Shown here piece after piece: positions 53,730 to 63,201 of a DNA stretch of 64,000 bases; the first letter of the stretch is position 1, and each line of letters starts with the position of its first letter. The position numbers and the translations under genes were made by a program. The DNA is from Thelonectria olida (Eukaryota; Ascomycota; Sordariomycetes; Hypocreales; Nectriaceae), in assembly GCA_020736575.1 (NCBI GenBank), contig JAGPYM010000015.1:372001-436000 (forward strand), in the 5' to 3' direction. The notes below the pieces were generated by a model. The model did no database searches and was not told the origin of the DNA. It saw nothing but the letters and a program-made list of their open reading frames with translations.

Positions 53730-55562
53730 TTAGTAAATACAGATATCCTCAACACACGGACCGCCAGTTTCTGATAATGCTTCCTCGTTCATAAATCCTC
53801 GGAGGAAACATTCCCCAATCAAACTAACCCCGCCTGAGGGATGAAACCGCCGTGGACGAAAGGTGTAAGGCACTTTCGCTCCCACCAGAACGTACACGAA
53901 ATCTCCTTCGAGGCTTTCACTTGCTGCTAAGCCCATGACCCCATTTTCGTCAACGAAGAACCTCCTCCCGTGGCAGCTCATTCGCAATTGAGATAATGCT
54001 GACGGATCGATGTCCTGAAAGAAGGCCTCGCCTTCCATAGATACCCCCGTCACCCGGTGGGCAAGGGTCTTGCAAAGGGCTTCGCGGGCCTGGCAAAAGT
54101 AATTTTCCGAGTCGGTAAGGATTGTCTGAGAGAAAGCTGTTAGAAAGCTGGCAGATGAGAAACTGCAAGATGTCTTTCTGCATGCACGCTCCCCAAGAGC
54201 TCTCCAGCAATGAAACACGACATGTCCCCAATTTGGAGCATACGCGTCACAAGTTTCTCCCAAGACGCAAATCTTGCCAATTTTCAAAGCGCGGGCCTTG
54301 AGGAGCCTCAGAGAAGGTCTCGAACCAGTCGAAACTATAGAAAAAGACTGAGTTCCTGCAGAGCCGCCAGCCCTGAACTCGACCAACGGTATATGTGCGA
54401 AAATTCTTCGTTTGCTAGACACCCGCCAATCGGGAACCCAAGTTGGCAATGTGTCTGGAGTTGAACGGCCTTGCATGGCAGACAGAAAATCCAGACCCAG
54501 TTCCTCAATCAACATGGTTGCAAACTTTATGAATATGGTTTCCGTGGAATAGACGTAGTTGGCTCGCATTCGAGTCGTTCTTTCTTCAGCAAGTTCCCCT
54601 CCACGCGCCAACTGAGATTCGGGTGCATCCTGTACAAAACCGTTCTTGGTTGCTCGACCTTTGCTGAATGGTGATCTCCCCATAGGGAATCCAGATGTTC
54701 GATATTTAGTTATCTCAGTCGGATCCATCATCGACGGGTACATGGCGAGAAACGCAAATACCCTGTCCCTAGGATCGCGGCAACGGCATGCAGTTGATTC
54801 ACATAGGGCTTTTACAAACTGCTCCGTTGTGGTGAGATTTATCCATCCGCGCTTCCGAAGGCGAAGGATGGGAGAGACGATGGGTGCCTGCAGTGAGAGC
54901 TTGTGGTGTGCCCATAAGAGAAGATCAGTCCATGACACCGACTTTGTGCCGCAAAGAACGACAGCGTACCGTGCCATGGCAACTTCTTGAATGACCCAGA
55001 TTCTTTCAAACCAGGGGCGGCATAAAAGACGCTCAATTGCGCATCTCGTCACCTCACTCAAATCGCAGGATCGTCCAGAGGAGATGAACTCCATTGCCAA
55101 GTCACTATCATCCGCAGTCTCACCGAGGTGTATTAAGACGCGAGATGCCGAAGAGTATATCTTTGACATGAATTGGACCTGGCGGCCGCGCTCATGCAGA
55201 TCTTGCTGATTGATGCACAGTGCGTCAATCCATATATATCTCGGCCGGTCGGGGTACCGAAGTCTTCGTAGAGTGGAACCGCAACTGGCTGCGACACAGA
55301 GCATGCTCGGACTCTCCAAGCATTGAACCAGCTGCCGTTGCGTCTCGTCCCCCCATGTGTACGAAACGGCATCGAATATGGGGGCGCTCTTGTGTTGGAA
55401 TGTGAGGATGCGACAGCGGATTCCATCAGACGATTGTCCGGGCTCTAGGGCGACGAGACGGATCTCGTCTGCACCCAAAGGAGAGTAGCGGTACCTCGAT
55501 CCCCTGCAAGGACAAGAATCGTGCTGGAAAGGCGTGTATGTTGCAACGTCCAGCTGAGCCAT
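53730..55562 (-). CDS. HET-domain protein
   Basis: Heterokaryon-incompatibility (HET) proteins trigger cell death or growth arrest after non-self recognition; the HET fold is TIR-like. Intronless, 610 aa from the ATG at 55562. The three HET blocks are all present: FDAVSYTWGDE (residues 63-73), YIWIDALCINQQDLHERGRQVQFMSKIYSSASRVLIHLGE (109-148) and RLLCRPWFERIWVIQEVAMAR with GTKSVSW (about 182-210). A DPRDRVFAFLAM block follows, as usual in the HET-6/het-e-like group, then LPTWVPDWRVSS. The C-terminus (FVYVLVGAKVPYTFRPR, LIGECFLRGFMNEEAL) is the standard family tail. No NACHT or repeat domain is attached, so it is a stand-alone HET protein. Partner unknown. Confidence 0.95.
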   Translation of the reverse strand: MAQLDVATYTPFQHDSCPCRGSRYRYSPLGADEIRLVALEPGQSSDGIRCRILTFQHKSAPIFDAVSYTWGDETQRQLVQCLESPSMLCVAASCGSTLRRLRYPDRPRYIWIDALCINQQDLHERGRQVQFMSKIYSSASRVLIHLGETADDSDLAMEFISSGRSCDLSEVTRCAIERLLCRPWFERIWVIQEVAMARYAVVLCGTKSVSWTDLLLWAHHKLSLQAPIVSPILRLRKRGWINLTTTEQFVKALCESTACRCRDPRDRVFAFLAMYPSMMDPTEITKYRTSGFPMGRSPFSKGRATKNGFVQDAPESQLARGGELAEERTTRMRANYVYSTETIFIKFATMLIEELGLDFLSAMQGRSTPDTLPTWVPDWRVSSKRRIFAHIPLVEFRAGGSAGTQSFSIVSTGSRPSLRLLKARALKIGKICVLGETCDAYAPNWGHVVFHCWRALGERACRKTSCSFSSASFLTAFSQTILTDSENYFCQAREALCKTLAHRVTGVSMEGEAFFQDIDPSALSQLRMSCHGRRFFVDENGVMGLAASESLEGDFVYVLVGAKVPYTFRPRRFHPSGGVSLIGECFLRGFMNEEALSETGGPCVEDICIY

Positions 55563-56403
55563 AGTCTGGAGACACTAATCAGGGACCGAGAGATGTTAGA
55601 AGAGAGTATGGCAGGCTCCCAACAAAGAGGGGTCTATACCTTGTTGTGTAGAAACAACTAATCAATGGAGGGAGGGCAGTTGCACACTGTACTTCAGTCG
55701 ACACCAACCGCGTCGACTAGGCTTGTGTTACCTCGTGATGATCAGCGAGCCAAAACTGCATGCGAATTGGGAAAGGAGTATCCGTCGGTAGGGATGGGTA
55801 AACAGCGACAATGTCAACCCTTTATTAGAAGAAAAGGGAAGATCTAAAGACTGTTTCCAACAGGACTGACAGTTGAGTTCGGTTAGGTAGCCATGCTGCC
55901 AACCCTACACAGCCACTGGGCGGTGCGCGGGGCTGACTTGAGGCCGCATGGCAGGTCCCGTCTCTGTCTGATAGAGGATGCGGGGCGTGAGAATTCTTGG
56001 TCGAAAGATGCCGTTATTATTGGGAACAATATTATTAGTATATTAGAGACTGGAACCATCATCTTGAAGTGGCATCTTCTTTACTGCGCGTTGGGTATAG
56101 CTGTAACCACTTCTGTTACATGTTCACAAAACTACCTGCCCTTGGCTGCTATAAGTAAGCGTTCGACTTGTCTTCAATGTCGCAAGAGATGCGAAGAGAG
56201 ATATAGGTGCATCGGGGCCATCAAATATATGGACAGCATGGCCCTTGTCGAACCGTGTCGCCAGCTTGCAATCTCGGAGAAGATCCGATAGACAGTTAGC
56301 TATCGCGACTGGGGCGTATTGGGGTAAAAAGACATGTTGAATAATAGCCTCAAATCGGCACTCAAATCTGTTCAAACATCTATCTATGCAGCCCCATGGC
56401 CTT
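55563..56403. other. Intergenic, no gene seen
   Basis: About 0.8 kb between the HET gene start and the dehydrogenase 3' end. The plus-strand frame at 55893-56291 has no recognisable feature. Confidence 0.4.
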
Positions 56404-57375
56404 CTACTCTACGCTGGGGCGGACAAACAAGCGGCCGTCTACTTTGTTCTTCTTTATATCTTCCAACCCTTTGGACACATGCTCAAAAGGTATTTCCGTC
56501 AGCTTCGGTGAGATTTTACCGGAAGCAATCAAGCTTAACACCTCCATCAGCTCTTCCTTTCCTGCGCCAAATGAGCCCTTCAAACTGATACTCTTTGTCA
56601 CCAACATCACAGATGAGACCTCCAGATTCTTGCCGTCGAGTCCCACCATTACAACTGTGCCGCCCTTTCTAACCGAGGCGATAGCAGCAGAAATTGTTGA
56701 CGTGGATCCAACAAAGTCGATAACGACATCGAAAACAACATCAGGGAAGCTACCGAGGGTTGAGGAGCACGCGACCGCGCCGAGGCGTTTCGCATCGTCG
56801 TGTTTGGCCTCGTTAACATCGATCCCATAGACCTTGGCGCCCTGCAGTACCGAAATTGCAACTGCATTGAGGCCGAGGCCACCGATTCCGATGACTGCGA
56901 CCGTTGTCGACCTCGTAACTCCGGCGGTTACCACTGTGGCGTGATACGCCGTCGAAATCGAATCCGTGGCAACAGCCGCCTGTGGGAATGTCACGCCGTC
57001 TGGAATCTTCACCAGGTGCTCGTAGTGAGCCAGCGCAAATTCGCTATAGCCCCCGTCGTAACCGAGCCCGATTGTTGTAGCCCGAGTTGCCTTTTCGACG
57101 GGATGGGCTACCAGAGCCACAGCCACGCGATCGCCGACTTGGACCGGAGACGGGCCTGAGCCGAGCTTGACAACAGTCCCAGCCACTTCGTGCCCGAGCG
57201 TAATGGGAAGAGACGGCAGCATTTCGATGCCGTGCCCGTCAACATAGTGCGCGTCGGTGTGGCAGAGGCCAGCGGCCCTGACAGCGATCAGGGCCTGGCC
57301 TTGTCCCGGCTCGGGAATGGGAAGGCTTTCAAGCTGAAATGGCAAATCCGGGCCGTTGAATCGAAACGACTGCAT
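56404..57375 (-). CDS. Zinc-type alcohol dehydrogenase (MDR), structural-zinc loop missing
   Basis: Medium-chain NAD(P)-dependent dehydrogenase. Single exon, 323 aa from the ATG at 57375; the upstream frame lacks an ATG in a suitable position. Catalytic zinc ligands are present: Cys38 in AAGLCHTD and His62-Glu63 in TLGHEVAG. The Rossmann motif is AVIGIGGLGLNAVAISVLQGAKVYGIDV (about 160-187). Between GDRVAVALV and GYDGGYSEF the usual lobe with four cysteines that binds structural zinc is replaced by a short cysteine-free segment (HPVEKATRATTIGLG), which explains the shorter length (family about 340-350). The C-terminus (FGAGKEELMEVLSLIASGK, LEDIKKNKVDGRLFVRP) is intact, so the enzyme is probably functional. 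Substrate unknown. Confidence 0.92.
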   Translation of the reverse strand: MQSFRFNGPDLPFQLESLPIPEPGQGQALIAVRAAGLCHTDAHYVDGHGIEMLPSLPITLGHEVAGTVVKLGSGPSPVQVGDRVAVALVAHPVEKATRATTIGLGYDGGYSEFALAHYEHLVKIPDGVTFPQAAVATDSISTAYHATVVTAGVTRSTTVAVIGIGGLGLNAVAISVLQGAKVYGIDVNEAKHDDAKRLGAVACSSTLGSFPDVVFDVVIDFVGSTSTISAAIASVRKGGTVVMVGLDGKNLEVSSVMLVTKSISLKGSFGAGKEELMEVLSLIASGKISPKLTEIPFEHVSKGLEDIKKNKVDGRLFVRPSVE

Positions 57376-57872
57376 GATGGACGTGTTATCATATGAGAGG
57401 ATAGAGAAGGGTTTACAGACAGCGGTAGAAATGAGTGAGACATTGTTTTCAAATATACTCTGCAAGATTTCTTACAGGGCTGAGGCTTCCTCAAGTAATG
57501 CCTGGTCCGACGTGGAATGTTCGCAGTTTCTTTCGTCATGCCTCGGGCCGAAGAAATCTTCCGGCTCATGATGAAGCACAGAGTATAATGAGTATTCCGG
57601 AGCTTCGATGCGGCTCTTTGCTGCAAGTGACGTTATGTGCATGACGCGTAACACTGGTAGTAATAATCATTCCACTCTCATGTAGGTGAGGTTGCCTGCA
57701 TGTCTTGGCGGTGCTGGGATCAAAGCCGATGGGATTTACGGAATTGGGATCCTTGCAAGAATGACCGAGAAATCACCTTTCCCCCAAAGAGCGCCGAAGA
57801 AGACAAGTCTAATACATTAATTTCGTAATGTTCTATCTCGCCCAAAAAATGTAGACGAAAAGGAGAGCCAGG
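57376..57872. other. Intergenic
   Basis: 497 bp between the dehydrogenase start and the DUF3425 gene stop, both minus strand; promoter of the dehydrogenase. No special element recognised. Confidence 0.35.
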
Positions 57873-59069
57873 TCACACATTCGTCCTAGCACACATGGAC
57901 CACCACCAAGCACTCGTCTTCCACTCTTCCCCATCTCTCCCATCGGTGAGATGTTCCCACTTCTCAAGGAACCATGGGGCGGCTTCCCAGTTCCGAGCAT
58001 CCCAAGGTGCTGCCGACGGCAAGGAATCACCATTGGCAAAGCCCCAGCATCGAAGCCCATCATTCAGCAAGTCAAGACAGAAATCCTCTCTGTCAATTGA
58101 AGGGGGGTCTGAGTGTACCGCAGCAATAACCTTGGAGCGGAAGCCTGGCCATGGGATTGTATCCAAGGTTGGGTGATGAGGGACAGTAAGCTGCACGTCT
58201 GTGGGCGCAAGGTCAGATTGTATACCCCGAAGATAGTCCCAAAATGCCAGCCGTATTCGTGCAGCCTGGCCCGTATTTTCGACGCCTGGTGCGTCGTTCT
58301 CAAAGCTGTCCCTCAGTATGAGCTGTTTCCTGAGGCGACAAAAGGGCGATTCGGATTCAAAAGATATGAGGTCGCGCCATGGGATACCCAGGTGCCGTGC
58401 ATTCATGAATACAGCCGACACGAATGATATTCGAGAGAGAAGAATGCAATCTGTGGCCACGTCGACCCGATCCCGGCATATAGGGGATGCAACTATCTCG
58501 TGGATCCTGGAATTATGCGCCGAAGGTACGTTCAACTTTCCGAAGACGCTGATGCCGGCTTTGACTGCTGCCGTAAAATCAACATCGCCCAGGCTCTGCT
58601 GAACATCTTCCAGCCATTGACTCATTGGAAGACGCATAGCGCTGTTATAAAGGGAAGAAGTCACAGGATACCCCAAGTAGATGAGGCCGTATTTGATAAT
58701 GTCCCGAACACCGAACAGCTCTTTCGTCATCAACATAAAAAAGTTATGGCGTTCCCGCTCGGGATAAGAACCGATGCAAGAGAAGAAGTCGGAGGCGGTA
58801 AAACCCGACGCAAAGTCCAGAGGATGGAAGCTCGTGTCGACTTTGGCAGAGGAGACGGCGTTTCTCACCCTCTGAGTTGGCCTGGCAGCCCGGCCTCGAT
58901 GATGGTTCCGCTGTGAGGGTGGCTGCGAATACGTCTCCTCGGAATTATTCGTGCATGAGACTTCCAGGGGACTGGGCAAGATTAGGCCAGCGAGAGCCAC
59001 ATGTTCCAGTATCCTTCTCCTCTCTTTTTGCCGTGCACCTATAGTTCCGAGGGGGTGAGTCTTGTCCAT
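57873..59069 (-). CDS. DUF3425-domain protein, bZIP-like regulator without a clear bZIP
   Basis: 398-aa open frame from the ATG at 59069. The C-terminal third matches the DUF3425 pattern found in fungal bZIP-type regulators: LAPTDVQLTVPHHPTLDTIPWPGFRSKVI, a DREDFCLDLLNDGLRCWG segment, WDARNWEAAPWFLEKWEHL and a WWW run. The middle (FMLMTKELFGVRDIIKYG, DCILLSRISFVSAVFMNARHLGIPWRDL) is helical, as usual. The N-terminus has a basic stretch (GARQKERRRILEHVALAG) that resembles the start of a basic region but lacks the N-x-x-A-x-x-x-R core and a leucine zipper. Either an upstream exon is missing, splicing near 59,010 differs, or the DNA-binding part is degenerate. It is divergent from the acetoacetate-decarboxylase-like gene, which it may regulate. 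Confidence 0.75.
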   Translation of the reverse strand: MDKTHPLGTIGARQKERRRILEHVALAGLILPSPLEVSCTNNSEETYSQPPSQRNHHRGRAARPTQRVRNAVSSAKVDTSFHPLDFASGFTASDFFSCIGSYPERERHNFFMLMTKELFGVRDIIKYGLIYLGYPVTSSLYNSAMRLPMSQWLEDVQQSLGDVDFTAAVKAGISVFGKLNVPSAHNSRIHEIVASPICRDRVDVATDCILLSRISFVSAVFMNARHLGIPWRDLISFESESPFCRLRKQLILRDSFENDAPGVENTGQAARIRLAFWDYLRGIQSDLAPTDVQLTVPHHPTLDTIPWPGFRSKVIAAVHSDPPSIDREDFCLDLLNDGLRCWGFANGDSLPSAAPWDARNWEAAPWFLEKWEHLTDGRDGEEWKTSAWWWSMCARTNV

Positions 59070-59698
59070 GGAAAAACAGCTAATGAAACATACGATAGTT
59101 CCGCTGAGCCAGGGCGTTCTGCCGCCGCCTCTGCTGTGATGTCTCTGATGAAGATCCGTGGGCCATTTCGGTGCGACGGTATAATCGGTTGAAAATCCAA
59201 CTCAGGCGCGCGGTGGATTTTCAGTAGGGTGGTTGTATTCCCTCGTGCTGCTTGTGATGGTAAGACAATCGTGTGATCAGGAACGTCGCCACACAACCCA
59301 GCTCTCAACGGAGTCGGCAGCTTCGGCAGCTTCGGCCTTAGTCTCGGGCCGGACCATCTTTCGTTCACATGCCGGGAACCAGGCAACTCATTCTTTAATG
59401 CGGATTACAGAATACGCCGTGGGTTGATCAAAGCGGCCTGCAGGCTGCTTGATCAACCCACCCGTCCTGCAGGTAACGTCAGCCGCATTAGGGGTTCAAT
59501 GCAGAAGAGTAAGAAAGAGCATCAATGTCATGGCTCTTAGGGACTTGAGACTTACACGAGAACGCGTGTTGCACCCGGACTGAATCAGCATTTAAAGAAA
59601 CCTAGCAATCCCTTTTTCACCTCTTACAAAACACGCTTCACGCCCTCGCACTCGCACACCCGACCACGCCCATACACAAAGACACACGCACAACAACC
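59070..59698. promoter_or_regulatory. Divergent promoter with inverted repeat
   Basis: 629 bp between the DUF3425 gene and the decarboxylase-like gene. It contains the inverted repeat described separately and a CA-rich leader directly before the ATG at 59699. Confidence 0.5.
59419..59461. repeat. Inverted repeat GTGGGTTGATCAA / TTGATCAACCCAC
   Basis: Perfect 13-bp arms at 59419-59431 and 59449-59461 with a 17-bp spacer containing the palindrome CCTGCAGG. A second CCTGCAGG lies just outside at 59466-59473. Each arm itself contains the palindrome TTGATCAA. Its position, 238 bp before the decarboxylase-like start, fits a regulator-binding site. Confidence 0.7.
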
Positions 59699-60433
59699 AT
59701 GCCTTACGGGAGCTTGGCTTTGAATGGCGAGTCGTTGCCAACCTTTGCTCCAGCATATTCAAGAGCAAAGGGTATTTTCACAGACACTACTGCAGTCGGC
59801 ATTACCTATCGAGTTGCCGCATCCCAGGTGGCCCATCTTGTTCCTGATGTTCTTGAATTGGAGGAAGAGCCGCTCATGACGTCGCTATTTCTCAGCTACG
59901 GCATGAGCCCCGTTGGATCCTACAGCGAATATGCTCATCAGGTCGAGGTGACCTACAAGGGCGAGAGGTTCCATTACAACCTCCTCTTCATTCTCGACAA
60001 CGACGCTGCGATATTTGCTGGCCGCGAGCTTCTTGGCTTTCCTAAGGTCTATGGAAAGACCATTATTCAACAATTTACCGGTAGCCGGCTTGTAGTCGGC
60101 GGCGTTGAACGACCAATGGGACGGCAAATGGTCGAGTTTGAATTCGTTCCCGAACAGCTGATATCCGGCGCACCTCCACCAGACAGATGGATGCTCAACC
60201 TTCGCAGCATCCCCTCACCACATGTTGGACAACCCCCCTCGGTTCAAGAATTCATCCCATGTGGCCTGGAAATGAAATGCAACGAAATCTGGTTGGGAAA
60301 AGGCCACATCAGCTTCCCGAAGAAGTCAACCTCTGATCCCTGGGTGAACGTGGATGTTTTGAGGTACGAGGGAAGCTTCTTGGCGAGAAACGCTACAGCT
60401 GAGCTGCTTCTTCGAGATACAATCACGCTCTAA
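59699..60433 (+). CDS. Acetoacetate decarboxylase-like protein
   Basis: Member of the acetoacetate decarboxylase superfamily, in which a lysine forms a Schiff base with a beta-keto acid; some fungal members have other roles in secondary metabolism. Single exon, 244 aa, the normal length. The conserved lysine is K116 in AGRELLGFPKVYGK, and the expected acidic/substrate strand SYSEYAHQVEVTY precedes it. The N-terminal hydrophobic strand pattern and the C-terminal NEIWLGKGHISFP also fit. The start at 59699 follows a CA-rich leader (ACAACAACCATG), a good fungal context. It is divergent from the DUF3425 gene across a promoter with an inverted repeat. The actual substrate is not determinable. Confidence 0.9.
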   Translation: MPYGSLALNGESLPTFAPAYSRAKGIFTDTTAVGITYRVAASQVAHLVPDVLELEEEPLMTSLFLSYGMSPVGSYSEYAHQVEVTYKGERFHYNLLFILDNDAAIFAGRELLGFPKVYGKTIIQQFTGSRLVVGGVERPMGRQMVEFEFVPEQLISGAPPPDRWMLNLRSIPSPHVGQPPSVQEFIPCGLEMKCNEIWLGKGHISFPKKSTSDPWVNVDVLRYEGSFLARNATAELLLRDTITL

Positions 60434-60818
60434 AGTACATGAAGATGATACTGTGGCCGTGCGCTAGTTTATTGCATTGTTAGTGTTCCCACGAGATGTA
60501 TATAGTCATTGGAATAAAAAGTATACACTGGCCCTTTAACCGTTGCTCTGAAGAATGAAGTTCGCTCTTGGATAAGGAAGCGAGTGTCCGAAATCTTTTG
60601 GATCTCCTAGCCACTGCCACGTCATTCAGCCAGAAAATGGATTTAGAGCCCGAACCTTCAGCCCGTCTCTTAATTTCGTGGGGAAGCTCAGCGCGAATGC
60701 CTGGTCGGCACTTTGGGCTCGAGTCCTCCACGTCTGAGTTAAGGGAAGCAAAATGGATGCACGATTTATGACACTCTATTCTCATAGTTTCGCCACATAT
60801 ATCTCGACGCCTTTAGGT
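60434..60818. other. Convergent intergenic region
   Basis: 385 bp of 3' flanks between the decarboxylase-like gene (+) and the esterase (-). No structure noted. Confidence 0.4.
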
Positions 60819-62196
60819 CTAATGCGGTACCGAGCCCCATGCTGCCTCTGCAGCCCTATATCCCATCGACCTATGAATTGATATCCCTGGATGAGACTTA
60901 TCGGCCCAGAGCTACACCAGTTAGCACCAGCTAAATGCGAATCCCTAATGTAGAACTTACGCATGATTCGCCCTTCTCCGAATCTATACATGTTGCATTT
61001 GTTGCTCCTCGCGACTGGGGGTTCAATATTGCACCCATGATAATATCTGTTACAGTGATCATGTTGACTCTTGCATCACTGTTCTTTTCTTCGAAGGCCT
61101 TTAAACGGCTCTGGAGTAGAATGTTGAAGGTGCTGACGTAGTAGGACGCGAGTTTATTTCGCTGAAAGGGAATGCTGTTTTGGTAAAAGGGCGCCCATGG
61201 GACAGCTAAAGATAATACAGGATTAGTTTGCACCTTCGTATCATGAGATATTTAGTATTTTACTCACGCCCCAGCTCAAAAAACAAAAAGTTTCGAAATC
61301 CCATGCCGTACAATGTTTGGGCATGTGTGAGCATCCCATCAACGAGGTCGGGGATAACGACAGTCAAGTTGGCCCACTTCCGAGAGTTGGTCATGTCGTT
61401 CAAGCCAAACCATACGCTTGCCACTGTATTTTCCGACGTCCAGGGAGCATAATTAGGCCGGTGACCGATGGTCTTATTGAACTCTTGGATTTGCTGGCTG
61501 AAGCTCAATTTATCAGCCCTCCACGAGGGTACAATACCCCAATCAATAATAGAACCATGTTGAGCAAAGTTCCAGTTTAATGTTAGCGTTGAGTTGAATT
61601 CGGAGGACATGTAGCCTAGCCAATTTCTTCCTTTCGATGTAGTATCTCCTGGCCATGCCGGATTGCCCATTGGGTTACTGGGCGAAGGGTTCAAGTCGGA
61701 GCCAGGTCCGGTCAAGTTGGATTGGAACCTAACAGTAGTCCAGGAGTCACCACTATTTATTATCAGTCTAAAGAACTTTCTCTAGAGTCGGGCATGTAAC
61801 AGACAAGCTGATAATGAACCGTACATCTTCAGGGAGAGATGAAGGCGGTTTCACTTCCTCGAAGACGGTTGGAGCGCTCTCCGGAGCTGGACTGGCAGAT
61901 GAAGTGGGAACAGCTAGAGTTTCCACCTCGTCTTGCACATCTTGAATAGGAGATGGAGTCGAGACAGTTGGAAGATCCTCCTCGTAAACGTGTGTTGCGA
62001 CCTCGGTGTTGGCGTCCTCGGGGAATTCGTCGGACTCGTCAACTGCAGAGGACTGGATCGGCGGGCTGGACCGCAAGGAAGAAATAGCGTCAAGGGGTAT
62101 GAAAAAGTAAAGCAGCACAAGACATGACACCAGCACGGCAATGACGACTCTCCCTGTCCGCCTTGTCCCGTTTCGTTGTGGTAAATCCATTGGCAT
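60819..62196 (-). CDS. SGNH/GDSL esterase (CE16-like) with N-terminal membrane anchor
   Basis: Predicted carbohydrate acetylesterase of the fungal CE16/GDSL group, which removes acetyl groups from hemicellulose oligomers. It starts at the ATG at 62196 (MPMDLPQRNG). A basic stretch and one hydrophobic helix (VVIAVLVSCLVLLYFFIPL) form a signal anchor rather than a cleaved peptide, followed by a Pro/Ser/Glu-rich stalk of about 85 residues. After an intron the catalytic domain opens with block I, RFIISFGDSWTTVRF, then the SNPMGNPAWPG and NWLGYM segments typical of CE16. WFGLNDMTN is block III (Gly-Asn oxyanion), and DKSHPG in the last exon supplies the Asp-His pair, so the triad is complete. The stop is TAG at 60821-60819. 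The membrane anchor is unusual, as most homologues are secreted. Confidence 0.85.
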
Positions 62197-63201
62197 TGAA
62201 CGAAAGTGTCGGGGGGTTGACAAGTCTTGAAGGAAGACCTGGAAAAGCGACGATGTGTTCCTAGAAATTAGACAAGCAAGGGGCGCAAAAAGGGAGGAAA
62301 GGGAAGCTAAATCAGGGGCGTGGCGTAAGGCGTCAATAGTTCGCAGCTAACTTCAAAAGGAGCAACAACTAGTGCAGCTAGGTAATCTACTACAGCTCCG
62401 CTCGCCATCTTTTGTCGGGTAGTTATTCCAGTGTCTCCGTCAGACCCCTCATTGATACATGGCGGAAACGAATCATTCTTAGAGAAGCCAAAAAAAATAA
62501 GAAGAAAAACTGCGAATGCGAGAGCCTCAACAGCACGAGTAAACCAACTCACAGTGCTAAATGGTTAGGTAGCTAGGCATGCGCTGCATACCGACGATCC
62601 AATTCCAACCCCCTTTTGAGACAGCACTATCGATAAAAGGCCCACAACAGAATATTCTAGTACAGCCACCAACAGAATCAAAATCGCAGCTCCTCCTGGA
62701 TAAGCGGCCCACAAACTTGAGTCGAATAATACTTAAGGTGGCTGCAGATTTTTGAGCGTGATAACCGTCTTGTATTGGACAATACTGACAGAGCAGCGCA
62801 GGCCCTGATGTCACCGATAACAACCCCCCAGAACTGGCCAGGACTAACCATCAGTCCTAATAGCCCTACCCTAGACTGTGCCAGACACTTAGCAGCCCCA
62901 AAAAGAACACATGTATTTCTACTCAAAGACCTCTCTGTCATCTCTTCGCTCGTCTCAATAAGCTACGCCTATTGTCACTGCCGGTCAAAGGCTTAGCGGG
63001 TAAATGTAGACTGCATGACAACTACTCATAAGTCAGCGGTGACCTTGCTAGGTCAGTCACGGGTTTCAAGGAAGACAAGAGGCGCCACTTGAGGTTTTAA
63101 ACTTGTAATTCCTTCCGAAATAAGTGCTAGCTAGTTCTGTTCAAACCCGATCCTAGCTCAACCTTTTCAGTCTATAATTATCATGGCTCCAAGCCACAGA
63201 T
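62197..63201. other. Intergenic, no supported gene
   Basis: About 1.0 kb. Minus-strand frames at 62307-62552 and 62557-62941 start at non-ATG codons or lack protein-like features. It probably includes the esterase promoter and the 3' flank of the next gene. Confidence 0.4.

Noticed and set aside
62307..62941. Minus-strand frames that could be a small membrane protein
   Set aside because: Starts at GTG or other non-ATG codons, one hydrophobic stretch only, no supporting exon structure.
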